This document shows positions 44,642-53,900 of a stretch of DNA of 64,000 nt, piece after piece. Source of the DNA: Cryobacterium roopkundense (GTDB lineage Bacteria > Actinomycetota > Actinomycetes > Actinomycetales > Microbacteriaceae). Position 1 is the stretch's first letter; the number at the start of each line of letters is the position of its first letter. Location: the NCBI RefSeq assembly GCF_014200405.1, contig NZ_JACHBQ010000001.1, positions 4,154,001-4,218,000 of the forward strand. Direction: 5' to 3'. Below the pieces are notes generated by a model, which saw only the letters and a list, made by a program, of their open reading frames with translations, was not told the origin of the DNA and did no database searches. The position numbers were made by a program, and so were the translations under genes.

Positions 44642-45646
44642 ATGCCAATTGCGTGGTCTCCGACAAGTCCGAGTCGGGTAATTCACGCCGACAACCTCGA
44701 CGTGCTCCCGAACTTTCCCGACGGCGCATTCACCCTCATCTACCTCGACCCGCCGTTCAACACCGGCCGGCCGCAGACCAGGCAGACCACCACCTCGGTT
44801 CGGTCGGCCGTGGGCGCCGGAACCAAGGCCAAAGGCACGATCACGGGCTTCAAAGGCCTGCGTTACGAGCGCATCAAGGGCGACCTGCTCGGCTACGACG
44901 ACCAGTTCGAAGACTATTGGGCCATGCTCGAGCCACGGCTGATCGAGGCCTGGCGCCTGCTCGCCGACGACGGCACGCTCTACCTGCACCTGGATTACCG
45001 CGAGGCGCACTACGCCAAGGTGCTGCTCGACGCGCTGTTCGGCCGGGACTGCTTTCTCAACGAGCTCATCTGGGCCTACGACTACGGCGCGAAGTCTAAG
45101 AACCGCTGGCCTACCAAGCACGACACCATCCTGGTGTACGTGAAGAACCCGGCCACGTACTACTTTGATTCCACGACGGTCGACCGTGAGCCGTACATGG
45201 CGCCCGGCCTCGTCACGCCCGAAAAGGTGGCCAAGGGCAAGCTGCCAACGGATGTCTGGTGGCACACCATCGTGTCACCCACCGGCAAGGAGAAAACGGG
45301 CTATCCCACCCAGAAGCCGATCGGCATTCTGCGCCGCATCATCCAGGCCTCGAGCCGCGAGGGGGACTGGGTGCTCGACTTCTTCGCCGGCAGCGGCACC
45401 ACCGGCGCGGTGGCAGCCTCGCTCGGGCGCAAGTTCGTGCTCGTAGACCAGAACCCTGACTCAATGACCGTCATGCGCGCCCGCTTGGGCCCGCGCGTCG
45501 ACACCGACTTCCTCGCCGGCACCGAATACGGAGAGCAGGTTGACTTCTTCCCAGGCGTCACCGTCGGGGTCGAGGGTACCGAGCCTGCTTCGGCGGCCCC
45601 GATCGCGCCACCAACACCAACCACAGACCAGAAACTGAATCCATGA
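44642..45646 (+). CDS. Orphan beta-class site-specific DNA methyltransferase
   Basis: This 334-aa amino-methyltransferase has catalytic motif IV first (LIYLDPPFNTG) and the AdoMet motif I last (VLDFFAGSGTTGAVAASLGR), the beta-class order for N6-adenine or N4-cytosine enzymes. YPTQKPIGILRRII precedes motif I. No restriction endonuclease or specificity subunit is nearby, so it is an orphan, possibly regulatory or epigenetic. The stop overlaps the LLM oxidoreductase start by 4 nt. The target site cannot be read from sequence. Confidence 0.9.
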   Translation: MPIAWSPTSPSRVIHADNLDVLPNFPDGAFTLIYLDPPFNTGRPQTRQTTTSVRSAVGAGTKAKGTITGFKGLRYERIKGDLLGYDDQFEDYWAMLEPRLIEAWRLLADDGTLYLHLDYREAHYAKVLLDALFGRDCFLNELIWAYDYGAKSKNRWPTKHDTILVYVKNPATYYFDSTTVDREPYMAPGLVTPEKVAKGKLPTDVWWHTIVSPTGKEKTGYPTQKPIGILRRIIQASSREGDWVLDFFAGSGTTGAVAASLGRKFVLVDQNPDSMTVMRARLGPRVDTDFLAGTEYGEQVDFFPGVTVGVEGTEPASAAPIAPPTPTTDQKLNP

Positions 45647-46566
45647 AATTCCGCGTATTCACCGAGCCCCAACAGGGCGCCACCTACGATGACATCCTCG
45701 CGGTGGCCCAGGCCAGCGAGCGACTTGGCTTCGACGCGTTCTTCCGGAGCGACCACTACATGTTCATGGGCGATGAGATCGGACTGCCCGGGCCCACGGA
45801 TGCCTGGACCACGCTGGCGGGTCTCGCCCGCGAAACCGAGAGCATCCGTTTGGGCACCCTCGTGTCGTCAGTCACCTACCGCCTGCCGGGCATTCTCGCC
45901 ATCCAGGTGGCCCAAGTCGACCAGATGTCGGGCGGGCGGGTCGAACTCGGTCTCGGCACGGGCTGGTTCGAGAAGGAACACCTCGCGTACGGCATCCCGT
46001 TCCCGTCCAAGCGCTTCGGCATGCTCGAAGAGCAGCTCGAGATCGTGACTGGCCTCTGGGGCACGCCGGTCGGCGAGACGTACAGCTTCGCCGGCGAGCA
46101 CTACGCGCTCGTCGACTCGCCTGCGCTGCCCAAGCCCACCCAATCGCGCGTTCCGGTGATCGTGGGTGGCGGTGGAGCCAAACGCACCCCGGCCCTGGCC
46201 GCGCGCTTCGCGACCGAGTTCAATCTGCCTTTTCCTGACTTTGCGGATGTTGCGGGCAAGTTCGCCGGCGTGCGTGCGGCGTGCGAAGCCATCGGTCGTG
46301 ACCCCCGCGAGCTCGTATACTCGGCGGCGCTCATCGCTGTGGCCGGGGCTAACGAGGCGGAGTTCTCGCGGCGGGCGGCGGCGGTGGGTCGCGAGCCCGC
46401 CGAGCTGCGCGAGCACGGCCTCGCGGGAACCGCGTCGGAGATCGTGGACCGGCTCGGTGCCCTCGCAAACGACGGCGTGGAGTGCGTGTACCTGCAGATC
46501 ATGGACATGTCCGACCTCGACCACCTGGACTTCATTGCCTCAGAGGTTGTGCCGCAGCTGCGCTGA
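45643..46566 (+). CDS. LLM-class F420-dependent oxidoreductase
   Basis: This 307-aa TIM-barrel flavin/F420 enzyme has FFRSDHYMFMGD, LGLGTGWFEKEHLAYGIPFP and RVPVIVGGGGAKRTPALAA, typical of the F420-binding luciferase-like family. It would use reduced F420 on an unknown substrate. It is translationally coupled to the upstream DNA methyltransferase, although no functional link is obvious. Confidence 0.9.
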   Translation: MKFRVFTEPQQGATYDDILAVAQASERLGFDAFFRSDHYMFMGDEIGLPGPTDAWTTLAGLARETESIRLGTLVSSVTYRLPGILAIQVAQVDQMSGGRVELGLGTGWFEKEHLAYGIPFPSKRFGMLEEQLEIVTGLWGTPVGETYSFAGEHYALVDSPALPKPTQSRVPVIVGGGGAKRTPALAARFATEFNLPFPDFADVAGKFAGVRAACEAIGRDPRELVYSAALIAVAGANEAEFSRRAAAVGREPAELREHGLAGTASEIVDRLGALANDGVECVYLQIMDMSDLDHLDFIASEVVPQLR

Positions 46567-46721
46567 TCGGCGGGGGAGTTCCCTGTGTGTTTGCTGAAGT
46601 TGGTAACGGAACGGTAACAGGTTGGTGGGTTTCCAAACCTTTTCGAGGGTGGAACCGAACACCAGTCAGACCTCATCACCACCCCACACCATCACAGCAC
46701 ACAGACAAGGAATCCCTCATC

Positions 46722-47405
46722 ATGCGTACATTCGCCAAGTCCACCATCGGTTTCGCTTCCGCCGGAATTCTGATGGCCGTCCTCGCCGGTTGCTCAACCG
46801 ACGCCGCGACCACGTCCTCCTCCAGCGCCACGAGCTCCTCGAGCTCCAGCTCCGCTACCCCCGAGGCTCCCCTCGCATCCATCCCCAGCCTCTCCGGAGT
46901 CGACACGGCCGTTCTCCTGGACGCCGACTTCGCCGCCGCTCTCGGAACCCTCGGCCTGACGCCGGGCGTCATCGGAGGCGCCACCCTCGAAGAGGGCAGC
47001 CTGCACTTCCCCATCACCGGCGGAAACGTTGACTACTACGACCCGAACGGCACCGTGCGCCCCTACGTGCAGGGCACCCTCGAGCACGAAGGCTCCGGCT
47101 TCTCCCTCACCGCCGGCGACACCGTCGTGGAACTGACCAACTTCACCATCGACCCCGGCACCTCGGAGCTCTTCGGTGACGTGGCCGTGAACGGCGAGTC
47201 CGCCGCCACCCAGGTCAAGGTCTTCGACCTCTACGGCGGAACCCTGAAGCCCCTCGAGATGGACGGCGACAACGCCATCCTCACCGGCACCACCGTCCAC
47301 ATCTCCGCCGACGCCGCCGGCCTGCTGAACACCACGTTCGGAACCGACGCCGTCGCCGACCAGCTCCTCGTCGGCATCGCCACCATCACGGTCGCCACGA
47401 AGTAA
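46722..47405 (+). CDS. Lipoprotein, unknown beta-rich domain
   Basis: This 227-aa protein has a lipoprotein signal with lipobox LAGC (acylated Cys about residue 24), a Ser/Thr-rich spacer of about 25 residues, and a domain with regularly spaced Gly/Asp and alternating hydrophobic residues (LHFPITGGNVDYYD, GTLEHEGSGFSLTAGDTVVE, LTNFTIDPG). This pattern resembles HtaA-like surface domains, but I cannot assign the family firmly. AAGGA lies 10 nt before ATG 46722. A strong terminator follows. Confidence 0.75.
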   Translation: MRTFAKSTIGFASAGILMAVLAGCSTDAATTSSSSATSSSSSSSATPEAPLASIPSLSGVDTAVLLDADFAAALGTLGLTPGVIGGATLEEGSLHFPITGGNVDYYDPNGTVRPYVQGTLEHEGSGFSLTAGDTVVELTNFTIDPGTSELFGDVAVNGESAATQVKVFDLYGGTLKPLEMDGDNAILTGTTVHISADAAGLLNTTFGTDAVADQLLVGIATITVATK

Positions 47406-47422
47406 CAGCCCTCACCTCACAA

Positions 47423-47462
47423 CAGAAACGGGCCCGTCGCACACGCGACGGGCCCGTTTCTG
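47423..47462 (+). terminator. Strong terminator of the lipoprotein gene
   Basis: An 18-bp perfect stem (47423-47440 and 47445-47462, loop ACAC) starts 17 nt after the stop codon. It is the most stable simple hairpin in the window. Confidence 0.85.
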
Positions 47463-47480
47463 CGCGCCCCCGCCCGCCGT

Positions 47481-47580
47481 TCGCGCATAACTCCTGCAAA
47501 TCGGCACGCTCGAGCCGCACGCCCGCATGATTCCGCGGCCAAACGGCGACCGGCCCAAAATCTGCAGGAGTTATGCGAGA
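47481..47580. repeat. 100-bp palindromic repeat, family 'ATAACTCCTGCA'
   Basis: Arms 47481-47501 and 47560-47580 (core ATAACTCCTGCA / TGCAGGAGTTAT) match at 19 of 21 positions, around a 58-nt GC-rich centre. The size and architecture are like the 86-bp family, but the arm sequence differs. It is intergenic between convergent genes. Confidence 0.8.
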
Positions 47581-47600
47581 GGAACGGGACGGGAGGCGAG

Positions 47601-49016
47601 TCAGGCCTCGTGGGCGGCGGCGATGAGGGCCGCGTAGGCGAGGCCGCTGTCCTTGATCGTGCGTTCGAGGGTGTCATAGTCCACACGCACGATACCGAAG
47701 CGCTTGTCGTAGCCGTACGACCACTCGAAGTTGTCCAGGAGCGACCAGACAAAGTAGCCGCGAACGTCTGCGCCCTCGGCGATGGCCTCGGCGACGGATG
47801 CGACGTGGTCGCGAATGAAGCGACTGCGGTCGGGGTCGTGCACCGCGCCATCCGTTGCGACAGTGTCGTCGAAAGCCGCGCCGTTTTCCGTGATGTAAAG
47901 CGGCGGCAGGGCCTCGTATTCCTGACCGAGGCGCACAAGCAACGACCGCAGGCCGTCGGGGTTGATCTCCCAGTCCATGGCCGTGCGCGGCAGCCCGCGG
48001 CTGGGAAACGTGATGTGTTCCGAACCCACCCAGGGCGAGCCCGCCTCGCGGTCGGCTCCGCCGGAGTGGCTGTCGGCGTCGGACGCGTTGGGACGGCCGC
48101 TCACGAGGTCGTCGTGGTAATGGTTCACGCCGAGGAAGTCGATCGGGGCGCCGATCATCTCGAGGTCGCCCGGCAATATGACATCGGCGAGGCCGTACGG
48201 CTCGAGGTCGGCGAGGGTGTCCGCCGGGTAGGCTCCGCGCAGGATCGGATCGAGGAAGATTCGATTCGCGAGGGAGTCGAGGCGGCGGGCCGCGTCGACG
48301 TCCACCGGGTCGGCCGCGTCGCGCGGTATCGCGTTCGTGAGGTTGAGGGTGATGCCGAGGTGCTCGGCGCCGGCGGAGCGCAGGGCGCCGACGGCGAGGC
48401 CGTGGGCGAGGTGCTGGTGGTGCACGGCCGAGACGGCCGCGCGTGGTTCCTGCCGGCCCGGCGCGTGCACGCCGGAGGCATAGCCAAGCAGCGACGAACA
48501 GAACGGCTCGTTGAAGGTCGTCCAGTGGGTGACCCGGTCGCCGAGCGCCGCGTAGACATCCGCTGCATAGTCGCGAAACCGGAAGGCGGTGTCGCGGTCG
48601 GCCCAGCCGCCGGTCTCTTCGAGGGCCTGCGGCAGATCCCAGTGGTAGAGCGTGAGCCACGGCAGAATACCCGCTTCGAGTAGTTCGTCCACGAGCCGGG
48701 AATAGAAGTCGAGCCCCTCGGGGTTCACTGCCCGGTCGCCCGGGCGCACGCGCGCCCAGCTCACCGAGAAACGGTAGCTGTCGAGGCCGAGCCGCTTCAT
48801 GATCTGCACGTCGGCGGGCATGCGGTGATAGTGGTCGTCGGCGACCTCGAGGTCATGGCCGCCATACACGGCCCCGGGCAGGCGGGCGAAAACGTCCCAA
48901 ATGGAGTCTTCCTTGCCGCCCTCGTGCGCGGCGCCCTCCACCTGTGCCGCGGCCGTGGCCGATCCCCAGATAAACCCGTGCGGCCACGTGCCCTGTGTGT
49001 ACTCGCGCTCTGACAT
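47601..49016 (-). CDS. GH1 beta-glucosidase
   Basis: This 471-aa cytoplasmic family 1 glycosidase has FIWGSATAAAQVEG, the acid/base Glu170 in THWTTFNEPF, and the nucleophile in LYITENGAAFDD. YFVWSLLDNFEWSYGYDKRF closes the active site. It hydrolyses beta-glucosides such as cellobiose. It is a stand-alone gene starting at ATG 49016. Confidence 0.95.
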   Translation of the reverse strand: MSEREYTQGTWPHGFIWGSATAAAQVEGAAHEGGKEDSIWDVFARLPGAVYGGHDLEVADDHYHRMPADVQIMKRLGLDSYRFSVSWARVRPGDRAVNPEGLDFYSRLVDELLEAGILPWLTLYHWDLPQALEETGGWADRDTAFRFRDYAADVYAALGDRVTHWTTFNEPFCSSLLGYASGVHAPGRQEPRAAVSAVHHQHLAHGLAVGALRSAGAEHLGITLNLTNAIPRDAADPVDVDAARRLDSLANRIFLDPILRGAYPADTLADLEPYGLADVILPGDLEMIGAPIDFLGVNHYHDDLVSGRPNASDADSHSGGADREAGSPWVGSEHITFPSRGLPRTAMDWEINPDGLRSLLVRLGQEYEALPPLYITENGAAFDDTVATDGAVHDPDRSRFIRDHVASVAEAIAEGADVRGYFVWSLLDNFEWSYGYDKRFGIVRVDYDTLERTIKDSGLAYAALIAAAHEA

Positions 49017-49108
49017 AGGGTCACGTTACCGTGCACGGGCATCTCCGTGGCGACCGCCCGACGCATGGCGACGTCGGGCGGTGCGAGCTCCCGGCTAAGC
49101 TCGAAATT

Positions 49109-49957
49109 GTGCCAGAAATTGCTCGGCCCGGCGGGGTATCGCGGCCGGCGCGCCACCGCCTGATCGCGATCCTGGCCTTCGTGATGCTCGCTGCGGCATC
49201 CGTCGCCGGGGGCGCGCTGAGCGGCACGACACGCAGCGGCACACCACACAGCGCGCCAGCATCAAGCACAACCCCGACAGCGGATGCCCCGCTCGCCTCC
49301 GCCACGCCGCGCCCGGCTCCCGCCGCTCTGCAAGCGCCGGTGCCGGTACTCGGGGGCACGGCGCTCTCGCTCGAAGACCCGGCGAGCCTGTGGGTGGTCG
49401 TGAACAAGCAGCGCCCCCTCCGGCCCGCTGACTATTCTCCGACCGACCTCGTGGCCGTTCCGGTGGCGCACACCTGGCAGCCGCAGCTGCGGCAAGAGGC
49501 ATCCGGTGCCGTCGTGAACATGTTCGCGGCGGCCCGCGACGAGGCCGGGCTCACGCTCGCCTCGAACAGCGCCTATCGGGGGTTCGCGGCGCAGACCCGC
49601 GTGTACGACGCGGCCGTGGCCGCACGGGGAACGGCGTCTGCCGACTCGGGCATCGCACGCCCCGGCAGCAGCGAACACCAGACCGGCCTGGCCATTGATG
49701 TGGGTGCAGTGTCGGGCCGCTGCTCCCTCAACGCCTGCTTCGGGGAAACCTCCGAGGGTCGCTGGCTGGCGGAGAACGCCGGGCGCTTCGGTTTTCTGCT
49801 GCGCTACCCGGCCGACAAGGTGCCGGTGACCGGCTACGAATTCGAGCCCTGGCACTTTCGCTATATCGGCACCGACCTCGCCGCCGACATGCACGAACGA
49901 GGCATCACGACTCTCGAGGAATTCTTCGGTCTGCCGCCCGCTCCCGGGTATCCCTGA
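49109..49957 (+). CDS. VanY-type D-alanyl-D-alanine carboxypeptidase (M15B)
   Basis: This 282-aa protein has a membrane/signal segment (residues about 15-35) and a VanY domain. Zn-binding motifs are visible as SSEHQTGLAIDVG (HxxxxxxD) and EFEPWHFRYIG (ExxWH). SNSAYRGFAAQTRVYDA precedes them. It would trim peptidoglycan stem peptides outside the membrane. GTG 49109 is chosen because TAAGCT lies 7 nt upstream (leaderless); an earlier GTG at 49031 would give an implausible N-terminus. Confidence 0.9.
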   Translation: MPEIARPGGVSRPARHRLIAILAFVMLAAASVAGGALSGTTRSGTPHSAPASSTTPTADAPLASATPRPAPAALQAPVPVLGGTALSLEDPASLWVVVNKQRPLRPADYSPTDLVAVPVAHTWQPQLRQEASGAVVNMFAAARDEAGLTLASNSAYRGFAAQTRVYDAAVAARGTASADSGIARPGSSEHQTGLAIDVGAVSGRCSLNACFGETSEGRWLAENAGRFGFLLRYPADKVPVTGYEFEPWHFRYIGTDLAADMHERGITTLEEFFGLPPAPGYP

Positions 49958-50041
49958 GGCCGCCGAGGGTCGTACTCAGGGGATTGCCAAGGGCGCCGTG
50001 TTTAGGTGGAGGCATCCCATAAGCGACAAAGAAACGAATCC

Positions 50042-51250
50042 GTGCGCCCAAATTTCACTCCAGAACACCGCGACCAGCTTCACAACCAGACCCGCGCCCA
50101 GCTCCGCAACCAGCTGGCACACACCCCTCGCAGCCCCCCGCGCCGCGAGTCCTTCGAAGCTCCCCAGCCCCTCACCCGCCGCGAGGCCCGCACTCAGCCG
50201 CGGCACCGCGTCGAGGCTGCCGCAGCTCCCAAGAAGACCCGCCACCTCGTTCTGACCGGCGTTATGGCCCTCGCCTGCGCCCCCATCGCCGTCGGCATCG
50301 CACTCGCTCACTCGGATTCCCCGGCCGGCGCCTCCAGCTCCGCATCCAGCGTCGCGTCCACGCCGACACCGTCGGCAAGTGTCACCGCCGCCCCCGTCGC
50401 CAAGCCTGAGCCCACCGTGAGCAGCATGGTCGCCTCCGACTCCGTCACCCCGATTCCGGCCGACGGCACATCGACCGGCCCGGTAACCGGCGGCACCGTC
50501 GTCACCCTCACCGGCGCGGACCTCGACACCGTCGCCACCGTCACCTTCGGTACGAACGCCGGCACCGTCGTTGAAGCCACGGAAACCACGATCACCATCC
50601 AGACCCCGCCGTCGACCGACTTCGACCCTGGCGTCGTGCCCGTCGAGCTCCTCAACGCCGCCGGCACTCCGATCGTCGTCACGGAGAGCCCCTCGCCGAG
50701 CGCCAGCCCAAGCCCCACGGCCACGCCGGCGCCCGCGGCATCCGCTGTGTCGCAGGCACTCACCTTCAGCTACGTGCCCGACCCCCGCATCACCGCACAG
50801 ATCAACTACGTGAACGCGCACTGGAACGACTACAACACTGAGGAATACGGAAGCATTCGCGGCAACGACTGCGTGAACTTCGCGAGCCAATCGCTCATCG
50901 AGCGCGGCTGGACCATGGACGCCGAGTGGAACTTCAGCACCGAGGGCGCCATGTACAGCACGGCGTGGGCGAGCTCCACGGCCTTCGCCGCGTACCTCAC
51001 GGCGCACCCCGAGCGGGCGACGCCCCTCACCGACGAGCAGCGCGACCAGGTGAAGGTCGGCGACGTCGTGCAGTTCGACTGGGACCGCTCGGGCGACCGG
51101 GACCACACAGGCATCGTCACGAGTGTCACCAAGACGGATGCCGGCGTCACCATCCAGTACGCCGGCCACACGTTCGATACCATCGACAAGTCCGTCGACG
51201 AGTCGCTCGCCAACTCCGGCGGAACGGTGTCGTACTTCAGCGTGAAATAG
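50042..51250 (+). CDS. Amidase_6-domain surface protein with IPT/TIG domain
   Basis: This 402-aa protein has a basic cytoplasmic head (about 1-65), one membrane helix (LVLTGVMALACAPIAVGIAL) and a Ser/Thr/Pro linker. An IPT/TIG immunoglobulin-like domain follows (about residues 135-205: GPVTGGTVVTLTGADL, TIQTPPSTDFDPG). The C-terminal cysteine amidase-like domain has GNDCVNFASQSLIERGW and SGDRDHTGIVTSV. The Cys and His suggest a CHAP/NlpC-like fold acting on peptidoglycan. GTG 50042 is preferred; GTG 50006 is also in frame. It is followed by a smaller paralogue. Confidence 0.8.
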   Translation: MRPNFTPEHRDQLHNQTRAQLRNQLAHTPRSPPRRESFEAPQPLTRREARTQPRHRVEAAAAPKKTRHLVLTGVMALACAPIAVGIALAHSDSPAGASSSASSVASTPTPSASVTAAPVAKPEPTVSSMVASDSVTPIPADGTSTGPVTGGTVVTLTGADLDTVATVTFGTNAGTVVEATETTITIQTPPSTDFDPGVVPVELLNAAGTPIVVTESPSPSASPSPTATPAPAASAVSQALTFSYVPDPRITAQINYVNAHWNDYNTEEYGSIRGNDCVNFASQSLIERGWTMDAEWNFSTEGAMYSTAWASSTAFAAYLTAHPERATPLTDEQRDQVKVGDVVQFDWDRSGDRDHTGIVTSVTKTDAGVTIQYAGHTFDTIDKSVDESLANSGGTVSYFSVK

Positions 51251-51383
51251 CGGTCACATGCAGCAGTAACCACACAGAGTGCTGCATGGGGGCCCGGCGC
51301 GATGCGCCGCACGGGCCGCATGTGGTTGTCTTGAGTCGTCCGGTCGGGGGTTCTCGCCGGCTCACCTACGAATTGAGGCAGTT

Positions 51384-52076
51384 GTGGTTTTTTCCCGGTG
51401 GCAGAGGGTCGGAGCGGCCGCGGTCGTCGGCGCCGTGGTCGTCGTGGGCGCGACGGCCCTGGTCGTGCAGGCGGTGACCGACCCGTCGGAGCCGACGGCG
51501 GCTACGACACCGGTCCCCACCGAAACGGATGCCGCCCCGCGCGCCACCCCGCAGGTCACCACCGCCCCGGTGCCCGTTCCCACCGCCCCGCCCCTTGACC
51601 CCGCCGTTCAGGCCCAAGTGGACTACGCGCTCGTGCACTGGCAGAACTACAACGCCGCCGAATACGGTGTGCTCGGCGAGAACGACTGCGTCAACTTCGC
51701 CAGCCAGACGCTCATTGAGCGCGGCTGGGCCATGGATGCGACCTGGAACAATCCGCTTACCGGCGACGCGTATGCGGCATCAGCCGCGTGGCGCAGTTCG
51801 ACGGCGCTCATGCGCTACTTGGCCGACTCAGGGAGGGCCACTGCGTTGACGGACCAGCAGCGCGATCAGGTGAAGGTCGGCGACATCGCGCAGTTCGACT
51901 GGGACAACTCCGGTGACCGTGACCATACGGGAGTTGTCACCAAGGTTGAGCGCGTCGGCGACACCATCTCGATCTCATTTGCCGGGCACACGCTGGATTC
52001 CGACTTCCGCTCGGTCGACACAGCGATCACAGTGGACCACCCCGGCGGTACCGCGTACTACTGGTCTATCCCTTAG
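51384..52076 (+). CDS. Amidase_6-domain surface protein, paralogue
   Basis: This 230-aa protein is a second copy of the amidase-like domain (NDCVNFASQTLIERGW, QFDWDNSGDRDHTGVVTKVE). It follows a membrane helix and a Thr/Pro-rich linker and lacks the IPT domain of its neighbour. The paralogues share the QVKVGD and SGDRDHTG segments almost exactly, which indicates tandem duplication. GAGG lies 5 nt before GTG 51384. It is followed by a cluster of palindromic repeat arms. Confidence 0.82.
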   Translation: MVFSRWQRVGAAAVVGAVVVVGATALVVQAVTDPSEPTAATTPVPTETDAAPRATPQVTTAPVPVPTAPPLDPAVQAQVDYALVHWQNYNAAEYGVLGENDCVNFASQTLIERGWAMDATWNNPLTGDAYAASAAWRSSTALMRYLADSGRATALTDQQRDQVKVGDIAQFDWDNSGDRDHTGVVTKVERVGDTISISFAGHTLDSDFRSVDTAITVDHPGGTAYYWSIP

Positions 52077-52100
52077 CCAGGCGCGAGGCTCGGCTCGCGT

Positions 52101-52238
52101 GGTCTCGATCCCTCCTTCGTCGCGCCTCGACCAGCGAATGGGTGGGAGGCTCGGCTCGCGTGGTCTCGATCGCTCCTTAGTTGCGCCTCGACCAGCGAAT
52201 CCCGCTGGTCGAGGCGCGAGGCACGAGCGATCGAGACC
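52101..52238. repeat. Cluster of three 36-bp repeat arms (same family as in oleBC)
   Basis: Copies lie at 52101-52136 and 52162-52197 (direct) and 52203-52238 (inverted). The consensus starts GGTCTCGATCGCTCCTTCG and ends CGCGCCTCGACCAGCG. A short direct repeat AGGCTCGGCTCGCGTGGTCT precedes the first two copies. The block fills the gap between convergent amidase and pgm genes and can form a hairpin that might act as terminator. Confidence 0.9.
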
Positions 52239-52248
52239 CCGTGACCCG

Positions 52249-53865
52249 CTACGCGATCGCGGCGTCCACGATGGCCTTGGCCTCGAGCTGCACGGCGCGC
52301 AGGTGCTCGTCGCCGAGGAACGACTCCGCGTAGATCTTGTACACGTCTTCAGTGCCGCTCGGCCGGGCCGCAAACCACGCGTTCTGGGTGGTCACCTTCA
52401 CGCCGCCGATCGCGGCGCCGTTGCCCGGGGCAACGCTGAACTTTCCGGTGATCTTCTCGCCAGCCAACTCGGTCGCCGTGATGGCGTCACCGTTGAGCTT
52501 GCCCAGCGCGGCTTTCTGCGCTGGCGTCGCCGCGGCATCCACTCGGGCGTACGACGGCGAGCCGAAGTGCTCCGTGAGCTCGGCGTAGCGCTGGCTCGGG
52601 GTTTTGCCGGTCACCGCGAGAATCTCGGCGGCGAGCAGCGCGAGCAGAATGCCGTCTTTGTCGGTGGTCCACACTGTGCCGTCGAAGCGCACGAAACTGG
52701 CGCCAGCGCTCTCCTCGCCGCCGAACGCCACCGAGCCGTCGATCAGCCCGGGAACGAACCACTTGAAGCCCACAGGCACCTCCCAGAGGTCGCGGCCGAG
52801 AAAGCCGGTCACCCGGTCGATCATGGTCGACGAGACGAGCGTCTTACCGACGGCGGCATCCGCTCGCCAGCCCTCGCGGTGGCTGTACAGATAGTCGATG
52901 GCCACGGCCAGGAAGTGGTTCGGGTTCATCAGACCGCCGTCGGGCGTCACGATGCCGTGCCGGTCGGCGTCGGCGTCGTTGCCGGTGAGTAGGTCGTACT
53001 CGTCTTTGTGGGCCACGACGGATGCCATCACCGACGCACTCGAGGGATCCATGCGGATCTTCTCGTCCCAGTCCAGGGACATGAAGCGCCAGGTGGAGTC
53101 GACGTGCGGGTTGACCACGGTCAGGTCGATCTCGTACCGGTCGCGGATGGCACCCCAGTAGCCCACGCTCGCGCCGCCGAGCGGGTCGGCGCCGATGCGG
53201 ATGCCGCTGGTCTTGATGGCCTGCATATCGATGATGTTCTCGAGGTCGTTCACGTAGTTGCCGCGAAAGTCGTAGGTCTCGACAGCGCTCGGCTCGCTCA
53301 TTTTCACGTCCTGCAGCCCGCCGGCGATGAGTTCGTTGGCGCGGTTCGCGATCCACGAGGTGGCGTCACTGTCGGCCGGTCCGCCGTGGGGCGGGTTGTA
53401 CTTGAAGCCGCCGTCCATGGGCGGGTTGTGGCTCGGGGTCACGACGATGCCGTCGGCCAGGTCGCCGTGCTCCGCGCGGTTGTAGGCGAGGATCGCGTGG
53501 GACAGCGAGGGGGTCGGCACGTAGTCGTTGAACTCGTCAACGAGGGCGCGCACGCCGTTGGCCACGAGCACCTCGAGGGCCGTCGTGTAGGCAGGTCCGC
53601 TCAAAGCGTGCGGGTCCGTGCCGATGAACAGCGGCCCGGTGATGCCCTGGCCCGCGCGGTATTCCACGATGGCCTGGGTCGTGGCGATGATGTGTTCTTC
53701 GTTGAACGCCGTGTTGAGCGAGCTACCCCGGTGCCCCGACGTGCCGAAGACAACCCGCTGGGCGGGGATATCCACATTGGGTTTCAGGTCGTAGTACGCC
53801 TTCACCAATGCGTCGACATCGATCAAATCTGTTTCCTGGGCGGGTGTTCCTGCGCGTTCACTCAT
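52249..53865 (-). CDS. pgm: Phosphoglucomutase (alpha-D-glucose phosphate-specific)
   Basis: This 538-aa phosphohexomutase has the N-terminal [16 protein letters not shown], the phosphoserine loop [16 protein letters not shown], the metal loop [11 protein letters not shown] and the sugar-binding GEESAGASF. It interconverts glucose-1-phosphate and glucose-6-phosphate. It is divergent from pheA with 35 nt between starts. Confidence 0.95.
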   Translation of the reverse strand: MSERAGTPAQETDLIDVDALVKAYYDLKPNVDIPAQRVVFGTSGHRGSSLNTAFNEEHIIATTQAIVEYRAGQGITGPLFIGTDPHALSGPAYTTALEVLVANGVRALVDEFNDYVPTPSLSHAILAYNRAEHGDLADGIVVTPSHNPPMDGGFKYNPPHGGPADSDATSWIANRANELIAGGLQDVKMSEPSAVETYDFRGNYVNDLENIIDMQAIKTSGIRIGADPLGGASVGYWGAIRDRYEIDLTVVNPHVDSTWRFMSLDWDEKIRMDPSSASVMASVVAHKDEYDLLTGNDADADRHGIVTPDGGLMNPNHFLAVAIDYLYSHREGWRADAAVGKTLVSSTMIDRVTGFLGRDLWEVPVGFKWFVPGLIDGSVAFGGEESAGASFVRFDGTVWTTDKDGILLALLAAEILAVTGKTPSQRYAELTEHFGSPSYARVDAAATPAQKAALGKLNGDAITATELAGEKITGKFSVAPGNGAAIGGVKVTTQNAWFAARPSGTEDVYKIYAESFLGDEHLRAVQLEAKAIVDAAIA

Positions 53866-53900
53866 GTGCCCATACTGGCACCCACAGTAGGCTGTGAGCC

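Noticed and set aside
47601..48683. Plus-strand frame antisense to the beta-glucosidase
   Set aside because: The opposite frame has intact GH1 catalytic motifs; this is a shadow frame.
52088..52240. Possible CRISPR array from regularly repeated units
   Set aside because: Only three arms in mixed orientation with 5-25-nt gaps, and the same arm occurs inside oleBC; there are no spacers or cas genes.
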